Assembly: GCA_020425125.1 (NCBI GenBank)
Contig: JAGQRV010000018.1
Coordinates: forward strand, 87,496-151,495
From: Paracoccaceae bacterium
GTDB lineage: Bacteria; Pseudomonadota; Alphaproteobacteria; Rhodobacterales; Rhodobacteraceae
Reading direction: 5' to 3'
Length of the DNA stretch: 64,000 bases
Positions 16,560-25,191 of the stretch are shown here, piece by piece. A program made the position numbers and the translations under genes. How positions within the stretch are numbered: the first letter of the stretch is position 1; every line of letters starts with the position of its first letter. Under the pieces are notes generated by a model that made no database searches, had not been told where the DNA came from, and worked only from the letters and a program-made list of their open reading frames with translations.

Positions 16560-19046
16560 ATGCGCATTCTCCATCTTTCAACCGCGGCTCTCCTGCTTTC
16601 CGCGACCCTGCTGGTCGGAGGCTGCGATTCTACCGAGGAGAAGGCTGAGCGCGCCTACCAGAATGCCGTGGAACTGGTCGACAAGGGGGACCTCGAGCGG
16701 GCGAAAGTTGTGCTGCGCACGGTGTTCAAGCTGAACGGCGGGCACCACGATGCGCGGATGCTCTATGCCTCGATCATGGAGGAGCAGGGCGACCCTCAGC
16801 AGGCATACAGCCACTACCTTTTGGTCACCGAGCAGTATCCGGAGGATATCGAGCCGCGCCTTGATCTCGCGCGGATCGCCATCACGCTCGGCGAATGGAC
16901 GGAAGCGGAGTCGGATGTGGAGGCCGCCCGCAAGATCGATCCGAACAATGCCGAGTTGCAGCCGATGATCCTTGCCGTCGACTACAGCGCGGCCGCGCGA
17001 CGGGCCGACAAGGCCGCCGAGGCAGCCGTCGTGGAAAAGGCGAAAGCGCTGCTTGCCACGCAACCGGGCAGCGTTTTCGCGCAGCAGATCGTGATCGACA
17101 GCTTGATCCGCGATCAGAAGCTTTCCGCCGCGCTCGAACAGATCGACAGCGCACTTCAGGCCGATCCGAAGAACCGCCAGATCAACCAGATCAAGCTGAG
17201 CGTCCTGTCCCAGTTGCAGGACATGCAGGGTCTCGGTGACCAGTTGAAATACATGGTCGAGACCTTCCCCGACGACACGGAAGTGCAGTCGGCGTTGGTC
17301 CGCTGGTATCTGGCGAACGGCGATGCGGACGGTGCCGAGGACTTCCTCCGCGGCGTGGTGGCGCGTTCGGGTGACGAAATCCCGCCGCGGGTCACCCTGG
17401 TGCAGTTTCTCAGCGAGGTTCGTGGCACGGATGCGGCGCTGGCCGAGCTCGACAATCTGATTGAGGAAGGTCTGGACAACGATACCTTTCGCGTCCTGAA
17501 GGCCAGCATCCTGTTCGACAAGGGAGATCGCTCGACCGCGATGACCCAGATCGAGGCGCTCGTTAAGGCGCAGGAGCCGTCTGACGCGCGTCGCAGCATG
17601 CAGACGACGCTTGCCCGCATGTATCTGGCCGACGGACAGAAGGATCGCGCCAAGGAGGTCGTCACCGAGGTCCTGGCGGAAGACAGCACCAACGTGAACG
17701 CGCTCAAGCTCAAGGGAAACTGGCTGATCCAGGAGGATCAGGTTCGCGACGCGGTTCTGGCGCTGCGGACGGCGCTTGATCAATCTCCGCGAGATCCGGA
17801 GACCATCACGCTTCTCGCCATGGCTTATGAACGCGGCGGCAATCGCGAACTCATGGTGGAAAGCCTTGCGCTGGCATTCGAGGCATCGAATGCGGCGCCC
17901 GCAGAGACGATGCGCTACGCCGGTTACCTGATCCAGAACGAGAAATATCTGACCGCCGAAAACGTACTGCTGCAGGCACTTCGTTTGTCGCCGACCAACA
18001 TCGACCTCCTCAAGTCTTTGGCCCAGGTCTATCTCGGACTCAATGACCTGCCGCGGGCGGACCAGGTGGTCAACTCTCTCCATCAGATCGGCACGCCTGA
18101 GGCGACGACCGTTGCGAACGGCATCGAGGCCACCATCCTGCAGCGGTCGGCGCGGACGGACGAAAGCATCAAGCTGATGCAAAGCATGATCAACGACGGG
18201 CAGTCGACGCTGGCCGCCCAGACTGCGATCATCCGGACCCGCCTCGCCAATGGCGAGATCGGGGAGGCCCGCGCCTACATGGACGAACTGCTGGCGGAGA
18301 CCCCGAAAGACAGCCCCGACCGGGTCGGAATCGACTTCCTCAACGGCGCGCTGACCGCGACAGAAGGAAATTACGATGCGGCACGGGCGATCTACCGCGA
18401 AATCCTGGCCACAGACCCACAGCTTGAAGCAGCCTGGCGGGCCCTGGTCTCCACCGCGGTTCGTCAGGGCAAGGATGAAGATGCCGAGGCAATCGTTGAC
18501 GAGGCGCTGGTGAAACTGCCGGATTCGGCAAACCTGCGCTGGATCAAGGCCGGGCTCGCTGAGAAGAACGGCCGGATCGACGAAGCCATCGACATCTACG
18601 AGGCGCTCTACGAAGCCGATTCGAACTCGACGATCGTTGCCAACAATCTGGCCAGTCTGATCACGACCTACCGTGACGACGACGACAGTCTTCAGCGCGC
18701 CTATGTGATTGCGCGGCGCCTGCGCGGCAGCACGGTCCCCGCTTTCCAGGACACCTATGGATGGATTTCGTACCGGATGGGCAACACCTCAGAAGCGCTT
18801 GAAAATCTGGAGCCCGCGGCTGCCGGACTCCCGAGCGATCCGGCGGTGCAATTCCATCTGGCCAAGGCCTATGAGGCCGTGGGCCGTCGCACGGACGCGC
18901 TGGATGCCTTGCAGCGTGCGGTAACCCTGTGGGACGGCTCGACCCTTGCGCTCGCCGACACCGCACGCGCTGATCTGGCCGCCCTCAAGGCGACAGGCGA
19001 CACGACCCCGGCACCTGTTCCCAATGCTCCGGCGGTGTCCGAATAG
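16560..19046 (+). CDS. PrsT-like TPR lipoprotein of the exosortase system
   Basis: An 828-residue lipoprotein: signal peptide with lipobox LLVGGC (acylated Cys22), then an almost continuous array of tetratricopeptide repeats to the C-terminus. This is the architecture of PrsT (TIGR02917-type), the large TPR lipoprotein found with XrtA/PEP-CTERM polysaccharide loci, probably scaffolding the envelope-spanning export machine. The ATG (MRILHL) is chosen over an in-frame upstream start because it gives a normal signal peptide. It follows the ExoY-like gene on the same strand after a terminator-like hairpin and is followed by another. Confidence 0.85.
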   Translation: MRILHLSTAALLLSATLLVGGCDSTEEKAERAYQNAVELVDKGDLERAKVVLRTVFKLNGGHHDARMLYASIMEEQGDPQQAYSHYLLVTEQYPEDIEPRLDLARIAITLGEWTEAESDVEAARKIDPNNAELQPMILAVDYSAAARRADKAAEAAVVEKAKALLATQPGSVFAQQIVIDSLIRDQKLSAALEQIDSALQADPKNRQINQIKLSVLSQLQDMQGLGDQLKYMVETFPDDTEVQSALVRWYLANGDADGAEDFLRGVVARSGDEIPPRVTLVQFLSEVRGTDAALAELDNLIEEGLDNDTFRVLKASILFDKGDRSTAMTQIEALVKAQEPSDARRSMQTTLARMYLADGQKDRAKEVVTEVLAEDSTNVNALKLKGNWLIQEDQVRDAVLALRTALDQSPRDPETITLLAMAYERGGNRELMVESLALAFEASNAAPAETMRYAGYLIQNEKYLTAENVLLQALRLSPTNIDLLKSLAQVYLGLNDLPRADQVVNSLHQIGTPEATTVANGIEATILQRSARTDESIKLMQSMINDGQSTLAAQTAIIRTRLANGEIGEARAYMDELLAETPKDSPDRVGIDFLNGALTATEGNYDAARAIYREILATDPQLEAAWRALVSTAVRQGKDEDAEAIVDEALVKLPDSANLRWIKAGLAEKNGRIDEAIDIYEALYEADSNSTIVANNLASLITTYRDDDDSLQRAYVIARRLRGSTVPAFQDTYGWISYRMGNTSEALENLEPAAAGLPSDPAVQFHLAKAYEAVGRRTDALDALQRAVTLWDGSTLALADTARADLAALKATGDTTPAPVPNAPAVSE

Positions 19047-19079
19047 GGTGCATCTGTCCCGGCATGCTGTCACACGCAT

Positions 19080-19113
19080 AAAGTGCCAGGGCGAGGGAAC
19101 TCTGGCGCTTTCC
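19080..19113 (+). terminator. Hairpin terminator after PrsT gene
   Basis: AAAGTGCCAG and CTGGCGCTTT form a ten-pair stem (one G-T) around a 12-base loop, ending in a short T-run. It lies between the PrsT gene and pgsA and should end the EPS transcript. Confidence 0.65.
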
Positions 19114-19144
19114 TCTCCAGGCGGGACGCGGTAAACGCGGCGCC

Positions 19145-19813
19145 ATGGTCTGGACCATCCCGAACACGCTTACCATTCTTCGCCTCATCGCCGCGCCCTG
19201 CGTCGCGCTGGTGTTTGTCGCCTTTCCTCGACCCATTGCCGACTGGGTGGCGTTCGCCCTTTTCGTGGGTGCGTCGCTCACCGATTGGTTCGATGGCCAT
19301 TTGGCCCGCCGGTGGAACCAGAAATCGCGTTTCGGAGCATTGCTTGATCCGATCGCCGACAAGGCCATGGTCGTGATCACGCTTGCGGCGGTGATGGCCC
19401 TTTCGGGTCTCGATCCCTGGCTCGTTGTTCCCGTCACCTTCATCTTGTTCCGCGAAGTGTTCGTCTCGGGACTGCGGGAGTTTCTCGGCGCCTCGGCCGG
19501 CCGTCTCCAGGTCACGCGCCTCGCCAAATGGAAAACGACCGTCCAGATGGTGGCGATCACGCTCCTGCTCTTCGGGCTTGCGCTCAAGGAAGAGTTGTTC
19601 TGGATCTACCGGTCGATGGTTCCGGAAGACTACCAGGCGCATATCGCCAGCGGGCCGCACGACTGGAACGGCGTCTGGCTACTGGCCAGGAGCAGTGCCA
19701 TCATTGCGCAGTCCGGGCTCGTGCTGATCTGGCTCGCGGCAGTTCTCACGGTGATCACCGGGTGGGACTATTTCCGGAAATCACTGCCGTACTTGCGGGA
19801 GCCTGCGGAATGA
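19145..19813 (+). CDS. pgsA: CDP-diacylglycerol-glycerol-3-phosphate 3-phosphatidyltransferase
   Basis: A 222-residue membrane enzyme making phosphatidylglycerol phosphate from CDP-diacylglycerol and glycerol-3-phosphate. The CDP-alcohol phosphotransferase signature DG-x2-AR-x8-G-x3-D-x3-D is complete (DGHLARRWNQKSRFG then ALLDPIAD, res. ~50-75), and several membrane helices follow. Its TGA overlaps the moaD ATG (ATGA), so the three genes pgsA-moaD-moaE are one operon, an arrangement common in this group. Confidence 0.95.
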   Translation: MVWTIPNTLTILRLIAAPCVALVFVAFPRPIADWVAFALFVGASLTDWFDGHLARRWNQKSRFGALLDPIADKAMVVITLAAVMALSGLDPWLVVPVTFILFREVFVSGLREFLGASAGRLQVTRLAKWKTTVQMVAITLLLFGLALKEELFWIYRSMVPEDYQAHIASGPHDWNGVWLLARSSAIIAQSGLVLIWLAAVLTVITGWDYFRKSLPYLREPAE

Positions 19814-20061
19814 CGCTCGATCTGCTCTATTTCGCCTGGCTGCGGGAGCGGGTGGGGCTTGCGCGGGAAAGGATCGAGACCGACGCCACCACCGTGGCCG
19901 ATCTGGTCGAGGATTTGCGCGGACGCGAGCCGCGCTATGCAGCAGCCTTTGCCGACGTCAGCGCTATTCGCGTTGCCGTCGATCAGGATCTGGCCGGCTT
20001 TGACGCGCCACTGGCCGGCGTCCGCGAACTCGCCTTTTTTCCGCCGATGACCGGCGGCTGA
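19810..20061 (+). CDS. moaD: Molybdopterin synthase sulfur carrier subunit
   Basis: An 83-residue ubiquitin-fold protein ending in the diagnostic Gly-Gly (PPMTGG), whose C-terminal thiocarboxylate donates sulfur in molybdopterin synthesis. It starts YFAWLRERVG in the usual MoaD manner. ATGA overlap with pgsA and an immediately following moaE support the assignment. Confidence 0.93.
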   Translation: MTLDLLYFAWLRERVGLARERIETDATTVADLVEDLRGREPRYAAAFADVSAIRVAVDQDLAGFDAPLAGVRELAFFPPMTGG

Positions 20062-20070
20062 GTGCCGGCG

Positions 20071-20532
20071 ATGGAAGATGTCCGCGTCCAGAGCGATCCG
20101 TTCGATGCCGCAATGGAGGCGGCGGCGTTTGCCGTCCGCGCCGGGGCCCTGGATGCCGGCGCTGTGGTCACGTTCAGCGGATTGGTCCGAGGCGGCACCG
20201 GACCGAAGCTGCTGCGGCTCGAGATCGAGCACTATCCGGGCATGACCGAGCGGGCCATCCATGCCATGCGCGATGAGGCCAGAGAGCGCTGGCAGCTTTC
20301 CGCAGCGATGGTCATCCACCGCTATGGATCGCTCGCGCCGGGAGAGCCGATCATGATGGTCGCGACCGCAGCGCGGCACCGGGCAGAGGCATTTTCCGCG
20401 GCTGAATTCCTGATGGACTATCTCAAGTCCCGCGCGCCGTTCTGGAAGAAGGAAGTGACCGAAGAGGGCGCAAACTGGGTCGCCGCACGCGACGCGGATG
20501 AAGCCGCGCTCGACCGCTGGCGCGGGGCGTGA
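20071..20532 (+). CDS. moaE: Molybdopterin synthase catalytic subunit
   Basis: A 153-residue MoaE that inserts two sulfurs into precursor Z with MoaD. Recognisable are VTFSGLVRGG, LEIEHYPGMTE and the C-terminal catalytic stretch APFWKKEV containing the essential lysines. A GTG nine bases upstream, directly after the moaD stop, is an alternative start; the ATG (MEDVRV) is chosen by comparison with relatives. It runs tail-to-tail, without a gap, into the coiled-coil membrane protein gene on the other strand. Confidence 0.94.
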   Translation: MEDVRVQSDPFDAAMEAAAFAVRAGALDAGAVVTFSGLVRGGTGPKLLRLEIEHYPGMTERAIHAMRDEARERWQLSAAMVIHRYGSLAPGEPIMMVATAARHRAEAFSAAEFLMDYLKSRAPFWKKEVTEEGANWVAARDADEAALDRWRGA

Positions 20533-20853
20533 TCATCGCGTTCCCATGTTCTGCTCGGAAATGAAGGCGCGAAGCTCTTCGGCGTCCTGACGCGCTTCGG
20601 TGAGCGCGCCGACCGCCGCGTCGAGATCCGATCTGGTCCGTTCAAGCTCGTCTTCTGCCTTCCTCCGCCGGCCGAGCGCCGTGTCCCGGGATTCCTCGGC
20701 GTGGTGCAGGGCTGCGGCCATCCGGTCGAGCTCGTCGAGGTCGCTCTTGGAAACGTGGCTCAGGCGATTGACGAGCCAATGCGTCAGGAAACCGATGCAG
20801 AAGGCGCCGAACAGCAGGATCGACGTCGCGAGGATGAGGTCAGTCCGGGTCAT
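20533..20853 (-). CDS. Small membrane protein with coiled coil, unknown function
   Basis: A 106-residue protein with one N-terminal membrane helix (~res. 7-28, ILATSILLFGAFCIGFLTHWLV) followed by a charged Glu/Arg/Leu heptad region (~35-100) predicted to be a coiled coil. Its start lies 14 bases inside the 3' end of the OmpA-family gene, so it is co-expressed with it. The arrangement suggests an envelope-tethered partner, but no function can be assigned. Confidence 0.8.
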   Translation of the reverse strand: MTRTDLILATSILLFGAFCIGFLTHWLVNRLSHVSKSDLDELDRMAAALHHAEESRDTALGRRRKAEDELERTRSDLDAAVGALTEARQDAEELRAFISEQNMGTR

Positions 20854-22756
20854 GCGCCGTCTCCGTGCCGGTCGTCTGCGTGTCGATCTGAGAACCGGGT
20901 TCGGTCGCTGCTTCCGAATCCTCGGCGAAGTCGGGCGTTGCGCCAGCGTCGTGAAGCGAGAACTCGATCCGGCGGTTCTCTTCGCGCCCGTCTTCGGTTC
21001 CGTTGTCGCCGATTGGCCGCGACTCGCCGTAGCCGACCGCTGTCAGGCTGTCGGCCGGGATTCCGTCGCTCACCAGCGCCGCTACCACCGCCTCGGCCCG
21101 TCCCAGGCTGAGATCGAGGTTCGACTCGTCGCTGCCCTGACTGTCGGTGTGACCGCTGATCTCGAGCGGCACGCCCGCGCAATCGCCCAGAACCGTCGCG
21201 ATCCGCTCGACGATCTCCCGTGCCGCCTCGTCAAGCTCGCTCGAACCGGGCGGAAAGGTGATCTTAGTTTCCGCCTGGATCGTGCGGACCTGTGCGATGC
21301 ATTCCTCAGGTGTAGGTCCCGCGAGGGCCGGGTCGAGGTCCGGGTCGTAATTGACGTCGAGCCGGAGCGGCGTGCCGCTTCCAAGCGCTGCGGCCAGGCT
21401 GGCGGCAAGCTGGCTGGGAAGTTCGGGATTGCCGGTGACACCTGTCAGTGTGACAAGATCGGGCGTCACCGACAATTCGCCGCGGTCGACCGTAGCCAGC
21501 GCGTCCAGTCCCGCCAGGATCTGTACCTGCCAGCCGTCGGGAACCGTCCGGCCCGGCGAGATCTCGGCGTCCACGGACCCCGCTGGGAATCGCGCCCGCG
21601 CGAAGGCCGCAATCACCGACGCCGCATCGGCTGTGCCGACCGGACCCTTGAGCTCGACAGGACCCGACTCGGGACGGGTTGCCGTGAAGTCCGCGGTCTC
21701 CGGCATTCCGGCGTCTCCGGACGTGGCGCCCGACAGGCGCTGCAGACGATATCCGTCGGGCAGTCCGGCGCCGAGATCCGACAGGGTCCGGGCGACCGTG
21801 CCGGGATCGGAGTCCTCGGCCGGCTCGAGCGATACGGTCATGTCCGACACCGTGACCGCGCCGGCACCGATCCGGGCGAGGGCATCGAGAGCGGCGACGG
21901 CGACATCAAGCCATTCCGGCCCGGGGGCGCCCAGAGCCAGTGTGCACTGCGTGTCAGCCGGTGCGCCGGCCGTGCGTCCCGCCGCCAGAAGCCGCGCGAC
22001 GCCGTCCTCGCTGCCGGCGGCACAGGCGTCGAACTCGGCCCGGTCCTTCTCTTTCCGGAACCGCATCGTGAACGGCGAGAGGACTGGCGGCGGCGATTCC
22101 AGGTCGAATCTGATCTCCATCCCGTCGCCCAGCCCGTATTCGAGATCGTCGCGAATCTTCGCGGCGCTCGTGCGGTCGGGCGCCATCCCCGTGAGTGTGA
22201 GCCGACCGGGCTCCAACACGATCCGCGCATCGCGCAGCGGCCTCAGCGCTGCCAGCACAGGGGAAAGGGAGGCCGGCCATCCGTCTGGCGGCGCCTCGGG
22301 ACTCGCGCTGGTGAGATCGGAAACATCGGCACCAGGAACGGCGGCTGCCACCAGTTGTCCGAGATCGCCGGTCGACACATCTCCGGGGACCAGGCCCAGG
22401 AGCGTGATCCGCTCGCCGGCCCGAAGGATTTCGAGCCGGAAGTCGGGCAGATCGGGCGGTGCGATCTCGGCGACACGCATCTCGTCGCGGATATTCTCCG
22501 GGGTCAGGACGCTGCCTGCGACGCCGAGCGCGCGAAACCGCGCAGTCTCGTCCGGGGCCGTGCCTGCGAGTCGCGCGACCAGCCCGTCCGTATCGACCCG
22601 GATCCAGTCGAAGCCCTGATCCGCGAAAGCCTGCGCGAGCGCTGCCCGATTGCGGAGTTCGACCTCGTCCGCTGCGCGTGTCGCCACCCAGACGCTGGCG
22701 GTCCCTGCCGCGATCAGTGCGGCGAGGCGCAGGATCATTTTCCGTGATGCTACCAT
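20840..22756 (-). CDS. OmpA-family protein with BON-like repeats
   Basis: A 638-residue envelope protein. An N-terminal hydrophobic anchor (~res. 8-25) is followed by several ~70-residue BON-like repeats (recurring LxGxxP/ LTGVxxD segments) and a C-terminal OmpA peptidoglycan-binding domain with ISGHTDSQGSDESN, LSLGRAEAV and ENRRIEFSL motifs (~res. 500-590). Such proteins bind peptidoglycan through the OmpA domain; the BON repeats are thought to contact lipids. Acidic tail. Longest antisense frame on the plus strand is an artefact of GC bias. Confidence 0.88.
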   Translation of the reverse strand: MVASRKMILRLAALIAAGTASVWVATRAADEVELRNRAALAQAFADQGFDWIRVDTDGLVARLAGTAPDETARFRALGVAGSVLTPENIRDEMRVAEIAPPDLPDFRLEILRAGERITLLGLVPGDVSTGDLGQLVAAAVPGADVSDLTSASPEAPPDGWPASLSPVLAALRPLRDARIVLEPGRLTLTGMAPDRTSAAKIRDDLEYGLGDGMEIRFDLESPPPVLSPFTMRFRKEKDRAEFDACAAGSEDGVARLLAAGRTAGAPADTQCTLALGAPGPEWLDVAVAALDALARIGAGAVTVSDMTVSLEPAEDSDPGTVARTLSDLGAGLPDGYRLQRLSGATSGDAGMPETADFTATRPESGPVELKGPVGTADAASVIAAFARARFPAGSVDAEISPGRTVPDGWQVQILAGLDALATVDRGELSVTPDLVTLTGVTGNPELPSQLAASLAAALGSGTPLRLDVNYDPDLDPALAGPTPEECIAQVRTIQAETKITFPPGSSELDEAAREIVERIATVLGDCAGVPLEISGHTDSQGSDESNLDLSLGRAEAVVAALVSDGIPADSLTAVGYGESRPIGDNGTEDGREENRRIEFSLHDAGATPDFAEDSEAATEPGSQIDTQTTGTETAHDPD

Positions 22757-22818
22757 TTCCCGGATCCGGTGCCGGTATCCCGAGCCCCGTCTTTAGGACG
22801 GTCGGACGCGCGGTGCAA

Positions 22819-23781
22819 TCAGACCAGCGCCGCGGCGGCGAAACTCAGGACGGGGAGCAGGCCGGCATTGCGGTTTGCGCGGAACAGCTTCAGGCAAACG
22901 CCACCGTCGGAGGTGTCGAGCGAGCGCAGCTGCCACCCGAGATGCAGCCACAGGAAGACCGGCCCCGACAGGGCCAGAACAAGGGGCAGGGTCCGACCGT
23001 CCGGTCCGAAGGCCAGCGCCACTGCCACCGCCAGCAGCGCAACCGAGACCCAGCGGAACCGCTTCAGCCATATGGGTGTCGCGTCGCCGAACAGCCGCGC
23101 CGTGGATTTAACCCCGATCAGCGCGTCGTCCTCGGTGTCCTGATGGGCGTAGATCGTGTCGTAGAACAACGTCCAGGCGATCCCGGACAGATAGAGGATG
23201 ACTGCCGGCCAGCCGAGATCGCCGCGATGTGCAGTCCAGGCCAGCAGAGCACCCCAGTTGAACGCAATCCCCAGGAAGACCTGCGGCCACCACGTGAACC
23301 GCTTCGCGAAGGGATAGATGCAGACCGGCAAGAGCGACAGGATGCCGAGCAGTATGGCGTTGACATTGAAGGTCAGCAGGATTGCGAAGGCGAGGAGGGA
23401 CTGAAGGCACATCCAGGCGGCCGCCTGACGGACGCTCACCTGTCCGGACGGAATCGGCCGCGACCGGGTGCGCGCAACTTGCGCATCGAAGTTTCTGTCC
23501 GTGATGTCGTTCCAGGTGCAGCCGGCGCCGCGCATCAGCCAGGCGCCTGCGGCACAGCCGATCCCGATCCACAGACCCTTCAGCCCGAAGCCCGAACCGC
23601 TTGCCGCGGAAAGCGCGAGCGCCCACCAGCAGGGCAACAGCAGCAGCCACGTCCCGATCGGCCTGTCTGCCCGGCTGAGTCTGAGATAGGGCCGGGACCA
23701 GGCCGGAGCACGGCTGTCGACCCAGTTGCCGCGGACCGCATCGGCGACCTGCCCCTCTGGCGCAGCGCGCGTCTCGATCAT
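22819..23781 (-). CDS. ubiA: 4-hydroxybenzoate octaprenyltransferase
   Basis: A 320-residue polytopic prenyltransferase of ubiquinone synthesis that attaches the isoprenoid tail to 4-hydroxybenzoate. Both aspartate-rich motifs are present: NDITDRNFD (~res. 93-101) and DTIYAHQDTEDD (~210-221). About eight to nine membrane helices. It is divergent from rsmE with only 11 bp between the start codons, so each promoter must lie within the neighbouring coding sequence unless the true starts are internal. Confidence 0.95.
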   Translation of the reverse strand: MIETRAAPEGQVADAVRGNWVDSRAPAWSRPYLRLSRADRPIGTWLLLLPCWWALALSAASGSGFGLKGLWIGIGCAAGAWLMRGAGCTWNDITDRNFDAQVARTRSRPIPSGQVSVRQAAAWMCLQSLLAFAILLTFNVNAILLGILSLLPVCIYPFAKRFTWWPQVFLGIAFNWGALLAWTAHRGDLGWPAVILYLSGIAWTLFYDTIYAHQDTEDDALIGVKSTARLFGDATPIWLKRFRWVSVALLAVAVALAFGPDGRTLPLVLALSGPVFLWLHLGWQLRSLDTSDGGVCLKLFRANRNAGLLPVLSFAAAALV

Positions 23782-23792
23782 ATCAAGGATCC

Positions 23793-24518
23793 ATGGTTGA
23801 GGCGAAGATCAGGCTCTATCTAGGCCAGACGCTCGGGGAAGGGCAAACGGTTCGGCTCGACGCGGATCAGGCGCATTACCTTTTTGGCGTCATGCGCCTG
23901 GGGACGGGAGATGCGCTTCTGGTCTTCGATGGAGTGAGCGGCGAGTACCTTGCCCGGGTGGCTGACGCAGGCAAGCGCACCGGCACGTTGAGCGTGGGCG
24001 TCCGCACACGGCCCCTCCAGCCGCCGCCGGACCTGTGGGTCCTGTTCGCGCCGATCAAGAAGGCACGAACCGATTTCATCGTCGAGAAGGCGGCCGAGAT
24101 GGGCGCCGCGCGGATCTGCCCGGTGCAGACCGAGTTCACCAATGCCGAGCGCATCCGCCGCGACCGCCTTCAGGCCCATGCCGTCGAGGCGGCCGAGCAA
24201 TGTGGCGGCACGTTCGTTCCCGAGGTGACCGAACTCGAACGTCTCTCCGCGGTTCTGGACGCCTGGCCCCGGGACCGGCGCCTGATGTTCTGCGACGAAA
24301 CCTGCGCAGGCGCAGGACTCGGCCTCGACGGGGCGGAAACGGGGCCGTGGGCGATCCTCATCGGTCCGGAAGGGGGCTTCAGCGATACCGAGCGGGCGCG
24401 GCTGGCCGCGATGCCACAGGCGCGGGCTGTCAGTCTCGGACCGCGGATCCTGCGCGCGGACACGGCCGCGGTAGCAGCCCTGACGCTCTGGCAGAGCCGC
24501 CTCGGAGACTGGTCATGA
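23793..24518 (+). CDS. rsmE: 16S rRNA (uracil1498-N3)-methyltransferase
   Basis: A 241-residue SPOUT methyltransferase that methylates U1498 of 16S rRNA. It has the N-terminal PUA-like part (LDADQAHYLFGVMRLGTGD) and the C-terminal trefoil-knot motifs IGPEGGFSDTE and LGPRILRADTAAVAAL. Length fits. Its stop is 76 bp ahead of a small membrane protein gene and gshA, a neighbourhood typical of the group. Confidence 0.94.
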   Translation: MVEAKIRLYLGQTLGEGQTVRLDADQAHYLFGVMRLGTGDALLVFDGVSGEYLARVADAGKRTGTLSVGVRTRPLQPPPDLWVLFAPIKKARTDFIVEKAAEMGAARICPVQTEFTNAERIRRDRLQAHAVEAAEQCGGTFVPEVTELERLSAVLDAWPRDRRLMFCDETCAGAGLGLDGAETGPWAILIGPEGGFSDTERARLAAMPQARAVSLGPRILRADTAAVAALTLWQSRLGDWS

Positions 24519-24594
24519 CCCTGTGCAGGACGAGAGGAAGCCGACGGCAGGCGTGGCGGTTCGTGTGCCGGACCGTCGTCCCGGAGGCCGGCTG

Positions 24595-25131
24595 ATGGCC
24601 GCTTTCCTGCGGCCGGAAGTGCGCGCGGCGGCCTGGCGCTGGCGCGAGGTTCTGGCTGGCAGCGCGGTTGCGCTGTTCGGGCTCTGGTGGATCGTCGCGA
24701 CAACGGCGCTGACCGCCTGGCTCGGAGGTGTCGTGGTGTTGTTTGGCGTTGCGCTGATCGTGACGGGGTTTCAGCGCGGGCGGTTCCGCACCGAAGGCGG
24801 CGGCCCCGGCATGGTGCGCGTGACCGAGGCCGAGATTGCCTATTTCGGGCCGCTGACCGGCGGTGTCATTGCGCTCGACCTGATCGACACGATCTCGCTC
24901 GATCCCACGGGCAAGCCGCTCCACTGGATTCTGATGGGGCGCGACGGGCGTCGGGTCCACATTCCGGTAACTGCCGCCGACGCCGAACTTCTGCTGGACG
25001 CCTTCGCGCAGCTGCCGGGGTTCCGGACCGAACCGATGCTTGATGGGCTTGCCCATCCGGGCCGCGCGGCGCAGGTGATCTGGCGCCGGTCCCCGCCTGT
25101 CGCAGTGGCGCTGCCGCCCCGGATCCATTGA
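24595..25131 (+). CDS. Membrane protein of unknown function (PH-like)
   Basis: A 178-residue protein with two adjacent membrane helices (~res. 22-60) and a soluble C-terminal part (MVRVTEAEIAYFGPLTGG, then DRRVHIPVTAADAELLLDAF-like strands) resembling a small bacterial PH-type domain. The start ATG follows GGAGG at good spacing; the frame extends further upstream but without a ribosome site. It lies between rsmE and gshA on the same strand. No function known to me. Confidence 0.8.
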   Translation: MAAFLRPEVRAAAWRWREVLAGSAVALFGLWWIVATTALTAWLGGVVVLFGVALIVTGFQRGRFRTEGGGPGMVRVTEAEIAYFGPLTGGVIALDLIDTISLDPTGKPLHWILMGRDGRRVHIPVTAADAELLLDAFAQLPGFRTEPMLDGLAHPGRAAQVIWRRSPPVAVALPPRIH

Positions 25132-25191
25132 CACCCCGGTCAATTCACTTCACGTCTTCGGCCCGAAGCGGCAGCGACCGGAGGATACGCC

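Noticed and set aside
20600-22747. 715-codon open frame on the plus strand opposite the OmpA-family gene
   Set aside because: Antisense shadow; the minus-strand product has clear OmpA and BON-like features.
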